DNA from: an uncultured Oscillospiraceae bacterium
GTDB taxonomy: Bacteria; Bacillota; Clostridia; Oscillospirales; Oscillospiraceae
Assembly (NCBI GenBank): GCA_934655935.1
Contig: CAKUHJ010000065.1
Span: 1 to 10,020 of the forward strand
Direction: 5' to 3'
Length of the DNA stretch: 10,020 nt
The stretch's first letter is position 1; the number at the start of each line of letters is the position of its first letter. Under the pieces are notes generated by a model. That model did not search any database and was not told the origin of the DNA. It saw only the letters and a program-made list of their open reading frames with translations. Shown here one piece after another: positions 6,174 to 10,020 of this stretch. The position numbers and the translations under genes are program-made.

Positions 6174-6674
6174 CTATGATTTTTTGAGCAGCTGCTGTAA
6201 GGCAGCGAAGCGGGGGTCGGGCTCCGGCTTGCAGCCGCAGGGACCTTCGTTGAGGTTCTTGCCGCAGCGGAAGCAAAGGCCCTTACAGTCCTCCCTGCAC
6301 AGCAGCTGGCTGTCCATAGCGAGAACAAAGGTGGTTGTGACGATATCCTCCAGATCGGCAAAGCCGTCGCTCAGGCAGAAGGTCCAGGGATCCTCCGCTT
6401 CCTCCTCTGCAGGATCGCTGACCAGCACCGCATGCATGGGAATCGTGAGCGCGCGCGTAAACGCAGCCGCGCACCGGTCGCAGACCGCATGCAGCGTTGT
6501 GGCAATCTCGCCGGAGAGCTCCAGCACATCTGCCGTGTTCCGGACCGTCCCGTGCGCGGCGACCGGCTCAGCCGCGGGGCAGCCGCTGCCAAAGCGCATA
6601 TCGGACAAATCCAGAGAAATTTCGAAGGAAATGGAGCTTCCGGGCGAGGCCATGACTTTTCTGAGATCCAGCAT
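6174..6674 (-). CDS. yceD: YceD family protein (DUF177), large-subunit rRNA accumulation factor
   Basis: 166 residues. YceD/DUF177 proteins are almost always encoded next to rpmF and are linked to 23S rRNA accumulation and large-subunit assembly; the exact biochemical role is not settled. The protein has an N-terminal beta-rich region with [20 protein letters not shown] (42-61) and a first cysteine pair CDRC (65-68). An acidic linker AEEEAEDPW and a C-terminal cluster [23 protein letters not shown] (126-148) follow, typical of the Firmicutes form and likely binding zinc. The chosen start is ATG at 6674, 8 nt after a GGAGG ribosome site; a GTG one codon earlier (6677) is also possible. It is first in the yceD-rpmF-der group, directly behind a near-consensus promoter. 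Confidence 0.9.
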   Translation of the reverse strand: MLDLRKVMASPGSSISFEISLDLSDMRFGSGCPAAEPVAAHGTVRNTADVLELSGEIATTLHAVCDRCAAAFTRALTIPMHAVLVSDPAEEEAEDPWTFCLSDGFADLEDIVTTTFVLAMDSQLLCREDCKGLCFRCGKNLNEGPCGCKPEPDPRFAALQQLLKKS

Positions 6675-6709
6675 CACGCGTCCCTCCGCTCCATAATCGT
6701 GCGATGGAT

Positions 6710-6738
6710 ATTATATAGGATTTTTGAAAGGAAGTCAA
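6710..6738 (-). promoter_or_regulatory. Near-consensus sigma-A promoter of yceD-rpmF-der
   Basis: On the minus strand, TTGACT (6738-6733) and TATAAT (6715-6710) are 17 bases apart, matching 11 of 12 consensus positions. A T-rich stretch lies upstream of the -35. The start point would be near 6703, about 30 nt before the yceD start. Such strength fits ribosomal protein expression. It diverges from the pseudouridine synthase promoter about 50 bp away. Confidence 0.93.
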
Positions 6739-6789
6739 ATACTTTTTCCGAAAAAAACAGGAATTTTGCAAGGAGTTTTTCCCCGGCGC

Positions 6790-6818
6790 TTTACAGCCGC
6801 CGTCCCGCATGCTAAAAT
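6790..6818 (+). promoter_or_regulatory. Sigma-A promoter of the RluA-type pseudouridine synthase gene
   Basis: TTTACA (6790-6795) and TAAAAT (6813-6818) are 17 bases apart, with five of six consensus bases in each box. A TGC before the -10 gives an extended element. Transcription would start near 6825, and a GGAGG ribosome site follows at 6836-6840. Confidence 0.82.
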
Positions 6819-6845
6819 TGACGCATCACCAGTACGGAGGCTGCT

Positions 6846-7820
6846 ATGAAAGAACTGACCGTCGGAAAAAATGACGCCGGACAGAGGCTCGACCGCTTTC
6901 TTTTAAAGGCGGTTCCCCTGCTTCCGGCCTCGCTGGCGCAGAAATACATCCGTCTCAAGCGCATCAAGCTGGGCGGCAGGCGCGTCGAGCGCGACGCCCG
7001 CCTGCAGGAGGGCGATGTGCTGCAGCTTTATATCAACGACGAATTCTTTGACGCTCCGCGGGAGGACAACGCCTATCTGACCGTCGCAGCGCCAAAGCTC
7101 AGCATCGTATACGAGGATGAGAACATCCTGCTTGTCGACAAAAAGCCGGGGCAGGCCGTGCACGCGCACGACGGCGCGGAATACGGCCATACGCTCATCG
7201 ACCATATCCAGGCCTATCTCTACGCCAAGCGCGAATGGCGCCCGCGCGAGGAGCACGCCTTCGCGCCGGCGCTGTGCAACCGCATCGACCGGAACACCGG
7301 CGGCATCGTCATCGCGGCAAAAAATGCGGACGCGCTGCGCATCATGAACCAGAAGATCAAGGACCGCGAGCTGGACAAACGCTATTTGTGCATCGTCCAC
7401 GGCACGCCGAAGCCGCCGAAGGGCACGCTGGAGGATCAGCTTTTCAAGGATGCAAAGGAAAACCGCGTTTATATTACCGGCAGGCCGCAGCCCGGCTCCA
7501 AGACCTGCCTCACGCGCTATGAGACGCTGCAAACCCGCAACGGGCTGTCGCTGGTGGAGTGTGAGCTCCTGACGGGCCGCACCCACCAGATCCGCGCGCA
7601 GATGGCCCATGCCGGCCACCCCCTGCTGGGCGACGGAAAATACGGCAGGCTCGACAAGCGCTTCGACCGGAAATTTCAGGCGCTCTACTCCTACCGCCTC
7701 ACCTTCCGGTTTCAGACGGACGCGGGCATTCTTTCCTATCTGGACGGAAAAAGCTTTCAGGTGCAGAGCGTGGACTTTGTGCAGGAATTTTTCCCGGAAT
7801 ACCATCTTCACAATCTATAA
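6846..7820 (+). CDS. RluA family 23S rRNA pseudouridine synthase (RluC/RluD-like)
   Basis: 324 residues. Enzymes of this family isomerise specific uridines in 23S rRNA (some in tRNA) to pseudouridine. An S4 RNA-binding domain spans roughly residues 13-65 (QRLDRFLLKAVPLLPAS ... RVERDARLQEGDVLQLYI). The catalytic domain has the ENILLVDKKPGQAVH entry motif (92-106) and NRIDRNTGGIVIAAK with the catalytic Asp at 148 (the common form is HRLDxxTSG). KRYLCIVHG and the closing LTGRTHQIRAQMAHAGHPLLGDGKYG (242-267) follow. The S4 domain excludes the RsuA-like and TruA/TruB families, but RluC and RluD cannot be told apart from sequence alone, so no symbol is given. The ATG at 6846 has a good ribosome site 5 nt upstream. 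It appears to be transcribed as a single gene, divergent from yceD. Confidence 0.92.
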   Translation: MKELTVGKNDAGQRLDRFLLKAVPLLPASLAQKYIRLKRIKLGGRRVERDARLQEGDVLQLYINDEFFDAPREDNAYLTVAAPKLSIVYEDENILLVDKKPGQAVHAHDGAEYGHTLIDHIQAYLYAKREWRPREEHAFAPALCNRIDRNTGGIVIAAKNADALRIMNQKIKDRELDKRYLCIVHGTPKPPKGTLEDQLFKDAKENRVYITGRPQPGSKTCLTRYETLQTRNGLSLVECELLTGRTHQIRAQMAHAGHPLLGDGKYGRLDKRFDRKFQALYSYRLTFRFQTDAGILSYLDGKSFQVQSVDFVQEFFPEYHLHNL

Positions 7821-7828
7821 TTACAAGT

Positions 7829-7864
7829 CTCCATTTTGTCAGCCGCCTTATTGACAAAATGGGG
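7829..7864. repeat. Perfect inverted repeat overlapping the pot promoter -35 (possible operator)
   Basis: CCATTTTGTCA (7831-7841) and TGACAAAATGG (7852-7862) are exact reverse complements with a 10-nt spacer, and G-T plus C-G pairs extend the symmetry to 7829-7864. The right arm contains five of the six bases of the -35 box TTGACA. The repeat begins 9 nt after the pseudouridine synthase stop, so it could be that gene's terminator. However, neither strand has a T-tract after it, which argues for a protein-binding operator, or a weak terminator at most. Confidence 0.6.
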
Positions 7865-7879
7865 AAATCCATATATGAT
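7851..7879 (+). promoter_or_regulatory. Sigma-A promoter of the potABC operon
   Basis: A perfect TTGACA (7851-7856) and TATGAT (7874-7879) are separated by 17 bases, matching 11 of 12 consensus positions. Transcription would start near 7886, giving a leader of about 63 nt before potA. No stable structure is obvious in that leader. The -35 box is embedded in the right arm of the inverted repeat. Confidence 0.9.
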
Positions 7880-7948
7880 GCATTCTGGTATGTGCTTTTT
7901 CGACGGATACATCTATTTAAATACAAATACGGAAGCGGGGAATGATCA

Positions 7949-9079
7949 ATGTCCAAGGAGCTGATCCGCCTGACGGATCTGACCATGACATTTGAGGACG
8001 GGGAAACAATCCTCGACGGCATCAATCTGTACATCAACGATCAGGAATTTCTCACATTGCTGGGTCCCAGCGGCTGCGGCAAAACCACCACGCTGAGAAT
8101 CATCGGCGGCTTTCTCTCGCCGACGTCCGGCGATGTGATTTTTGACGGCCGGCGCATCAACGACGTTCCGCCTTATCAGCGCAAGATCAACACCGTCTTT
8201 CAGCGCTACGCGCTCTTCCCCCATCTTGACGTCTACGACAACATCGCCTTCGGCCTGCGCATTGCAAAGCTCCCGGAGGCGGAAATTGACGACCGCGTGA
8301 CGGAAATGCTGGAAATCGTCAGCCTGAAGGGCTTTGAAAACCGCAAGGTCACCTCCTTGTCCGGCGGCCAGCAGCAGCGCGTGGCCATTGCCCGCGCGCT
8401 TGTCAACCGGCCGAAGGTGCTGCTTCTGGACGAGCCGCTTGGCGCTTTGGACCTGCGGCTGCGCAAGGACATGCAGAACGAGCTGAAAAACATCCAGCAG
8501 CGCATGGGCATCACCTTCATCTACGTCACGCACGATCAGGAGGAGGCCCTTACCATGTCCGACACCATCGTCGTCATGAACAAGGGCAAAATCCAGCAGA
8601 TCGGCAAGCCGGAGGATATCTACAACGAGCCCAAGAACGCATTCGTCGCGGATTTCATCGGTGAGTCCAATATTCTCGACGGCGTCATGCTGGAGGACTA
8701 CGTGGTCAAATTCTTCGGCCGCAAGTTCCAGTGCGTGGACAAGGGCTTTGCCCCCAACGAGCCGGTCGACGTCGTCATCCGTCCGGAGGACGTGGATATC
8801 GTCCCGCCGGAGCAGGGCCATCTGTGCGGCACCGTTACCTCCGTCACCTTCAAGGGCGTCCACTACGACACCATTGTCGATTTCAAGGGCTTCAAGTGGC
8901 TCATCCAGACCACGGATTACTGCCCCGTTGACGCATACATCGGCATTCGCCTCAATCCCGAGGATATCCATATCATGCACAAGAGCGAGTACTCCGGTCT
9001 TTACGGCGACTACTCCTCCTACAGCGCGGAATATGACGAAATTGCCGACGCCTCGGAGGAAGAAGACGATGAAGAATAA
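7949..9079 (+). CDS. potA: Spermidine/putrescine ABC transporter ATPase
   Basis: 376 residues. It is the ATP-hydrolysing subunit of the polyamine importer, on the cytoplasmic face of the membrane. It contains Walker [10 protein letters not shown] (39-47), the Q-loop at [10 protein letters not shown] (83-92), the ABC signature LSGGQQQR (137-144), Walker [13 protein letters not shown] (157-168) and the switch His in THDQEEA (194-200). A C-terminal TOBE-like regulatory domain follows, with [11 protein letters not shown] (275-285) and [12 protein letters not shown]. The tail (about 360-376) is strikingly acidic. Sequence and the adjacent permeases favour the Pot (spermidine/putrescine) branch over other PotA-like importers, though substrate is inference. 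The start at 7949 has only a modest GGGGA site 7 nt upstream; [15 protein letters not shown] is a standard start. It overlaps potB by 11 nt. Confidence 0.92.
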   Translation: MSKELIRLTDLTMTFEDGETILDGINLYINDQEFLTLLGPSGCGKTTTLRIIGGFLSPTSGDVIFDGRRINDVPPYQRKINTVFQRYALFPHLDVYDNIAFGLRIAKLPEAEIDDRVTEMLEIVSLKGFENRKVTSLSGGQQQRVAIARALVNRPKVLLLDEPLGALDLRLRKDMQNELKNIQQRMGITFIYVTHDQEEALTMSDTIVVMNKGKIQQIGKPEDIYNEPKNAFVADFIGESNILDGVMLEDYVVKFFGRKFQCVDKGFAPNEPVDVVIRPEDVDIVPPEQGHLCGTVTSVTFKGVHYDTIVDFKGFKWLIQTTDYCPVDAYIGIRLNPEDIHIMHKSEYSGLYGDYSSYSAEYDEIADASEEEDDEE

Positions 9080-9890
9080 CAACAAGCTTCTCGCCTGCCC
9101 GTATATCGTCTGGATGATCCTGTTTACGATCATTCCGCTGGGCATCGTCTTTTATTACGCGCTGACCGATTCCATCACCGGCCAGTTTACCCTCGCCAAT
9201 CTTTCCAGCATGGGCACGTATCTGCCGATCTTCCTGCGCTCGATCTGGCTGAGCCTGTTCGCCTCGCTCATCTGCCTGCTCATCGGCTACCCGGTCGCGT
9301 ATTTCATCGCGCAGTGCAAACCGCTCACACAGCGGTTCCTCGAAATGCTCATCATGCTCCCGATGTGCATGAGCTTTCTGCTCCGCACGCTGGCGTGGGT
9401 CGGCATGCTGGAGGACACGGGCATCGTCAATACGCTTCTGCAGCGCATCGGTATCGGCCCGCTGCCGCTCATCCGGACGAACGGCGCCGTCATCCTCGGC
9501 ATGGTGTATAACTATCTGCCGTACATGATCCTGCCGCTCTACACGGTCATCATGAAGATCGACAGCCGGCTCATCGAGGCTGCGCTTGATCTCGGCTGCC
9601 GCCCGTCGCAGGTGTTTTCCCGGGTCATCCTGCCGCTGTCGGGCCCCGGCATTCTGTCCGGCCTGACGATGGTGTTCGTCCCGGCCGTCTCGACCTTCTA
9701 TATCTCCCAGAAGCTCGGCTCCACCGGCACGACGCTCATCGGCGATGTGATCGAGTCCCAGTTCAAGACCGCCTATAACCCGAACCTCGGCGCGGCCATG
9801 AGCCTGGTGCTGATGATCCTGATCTTTATCTGTGTCGCCGTTATGAACCGCTTCGGCGAGGGCGACGGAGAGGAGGTCATCAAGGTATGA
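9069..9890 (+). CDS. potB: Spermidine/putrescine ABC transporter permease PotB
   Basis: 273 residues, an integral membrane permease forming half of the translocation channel with PotC. About six membrane segments are visible, including [20 protein letters not shown] near the N-terminus and a last helix near 241-262. The cytoplasmic EAA loop that docks on PotA reads [20 protein letters not shown] (170-189). [13 protein letters not shown] (109-121) and [13 protein letters not shown] (146-158) are typical of PotB. The start at 9069 is chosen because GGAGG sits 9 nt upstream and the protein then begins [12 protein letters not shown]; the frame is open far upstream only as a shadow of potA. It overlaps potA by 11 nt and potC by 4 nt, indicating translational coupling. 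Confidence 0.92.
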   Translation: MKNNNKLLACPYIVWMILFTIIPLGIVFYYALTDSITGQFTLANLSSMGTYLPIFLRSIWLSLFASLICLLIGYPVAYFIAQCKPLTQRFLEMLIMLPMCMSFLLRTLAWVGMLEDTGIVNTLLQRIGIGPLPLIRTNGAVILGMVYNYLPYMILPLYTVIMKIDSRLIEAALDLGCRPSQVFSRVILPLSGPGILSGLTMVFVPAVSTFYISQKLGSTGTTLIGDVIESQFKTAYNPNLGAAMSLVLMILIFICVAVMNRFGEGDGEEVIKV

Positions 9891-10020
9891 AGCATTTCAA
9901 CCGCACGATCACCGTTCTGGTGTTCATCTTCCTGTATATCCCGATGATCGTTCTGGCCGTGGCCTCGTTCAACACCGGCACGGACATCGCGAGCTTCAAG
10001 GGCTTCACGCTCCGGCAGTA
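9887..10020 (+). CDS. potC: Spermidine/putrescine ABC transporter permease PotC, N-terminal part
   Basis: Only the first 44 codons lie in the window. The sequence [19 protein letters not shown] then MIVLAVASFNTGTDIASF and KGFTLRQ matches PotC starts: one membrane helix ending in PMIVLxxxSFN, followed by a GFTL segment. The ATG overlaps the potB stop (ATGA) and an AGGAGG site lies 10 nt upstream. The substrate-binding protein gene potD would be expected after it, outside the window. Confidence 0.9.
   Translation, partial: MKHFNRTITVLVFIFLYIPMIVLAVASFNTGTDIASFKGFTLRQ

Noticed and set aside
4505..6187. A 560-codon open frame on the plus strand opposite der and rpmF
   Set aside because: It runs across two well-identified minus-strand genes, their hairpin and intergenic region, without domain resemblance. 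It is a shadow.
6134..6361. Upstream extension of rpmF by 76 codons
   Set aside because: It lies inside yceD in another frame, and L32 proteins begin at MAVPKRK, which has an excellent ribosome site.
7829..7864. Simple intrinsic terminator of the pseudouridine synthase gene
   Set aside because: The hairpin has no following T-tract on the plus strand (GGAAATCC follows), so I list it as a repeat and possible operator instead.
7946..9145. A 399-codon open frame on the minus strand opposite potA
   Set aside because: It is a mirror of potA caused by GC-rich third positions. The product has no family resemblance, and the plus-strand gene has all ABC motifs, a promoter and coupled neighbours.
1..10020. 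CRISPR arrays, transposons, phage genes, toxin-antitoxin or defence genes, tRNA or rRNA
   Set aside because: No spaced direct repeats, transposase or integrase motifs, attachment repeats or RNA-gene signatures were seen; all genes belong to core or common transport families.

Overview
This is an ordinary, tightly packed stretch of bacterial chromosome. High GC, strong Shine-Dalgarno sites, short intergenic gaps, sigma-A-type promoters and the gene families present point to a Gram-positive anaerobe of the Clostridia, probably an Oscillospirales-type gut lineage. The taxonomy is inference. I see no mobile element, CRISPR array, tRNA or rRNA, and no gene-free stretch above 300 bases.

Layout. 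(1) About 3005 down to 1, minus strand: a promoter followed by dxs, tlyA and nadK (cut by the window edge). Overlaps of 11 and 4 nt show one operon. dxs starts non-mevalonate isoprenoid synthesis, TlyA methylates rRNA and NadK makes NADP. (2) About 4493 down to 3021, minus strand: a two-gene unit with the membrane beta subunit of a Na+-pumping decarboxylase (OadB/GcdB/MmdB family) and a 43-residue OadG-like single-span protein. Its leader carries a metal-ion riboswitch (yybP-ykoY-like core) whose closing stem competes with an intrinsic terminator. A 21-bp perfect hairpin ends the unit just before the dxs promoter. (3) About 6738 down to 4544, minus strand: a near-consensus promoter, then the YceD/DUF177 gene, rpmF (L32) and der, a ribosome-assembly group. 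A terminator-like hairpin lies just before the der ribosome binding site. (4) About 6790 to 7820, plus strand: a divergent promoter and an RluA-family pseudouridine synthase. (5) About 7829 to the end, plus strand: a strong promoter with a perfect inverted repeat over its -35 box, then potA, potB and the start of potC of a spermidine/putrescine ABC importer. The genes overlap by 11 and 4 nt.

Much of the window serves ribosome maturation (TlyA, YceD, L32, Der, RluA-type). It is interleaved with isoprenoid/NADP metabolism and two transport systems. The most interesting element is the riboswitch-terminator in front of the decarboxylase beta subunit: its core looks like the Mn2+-sensing yybP-ykoY family, but the gene it controls is a sodium pump component. 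Next is the palindrome over the pot promoter.
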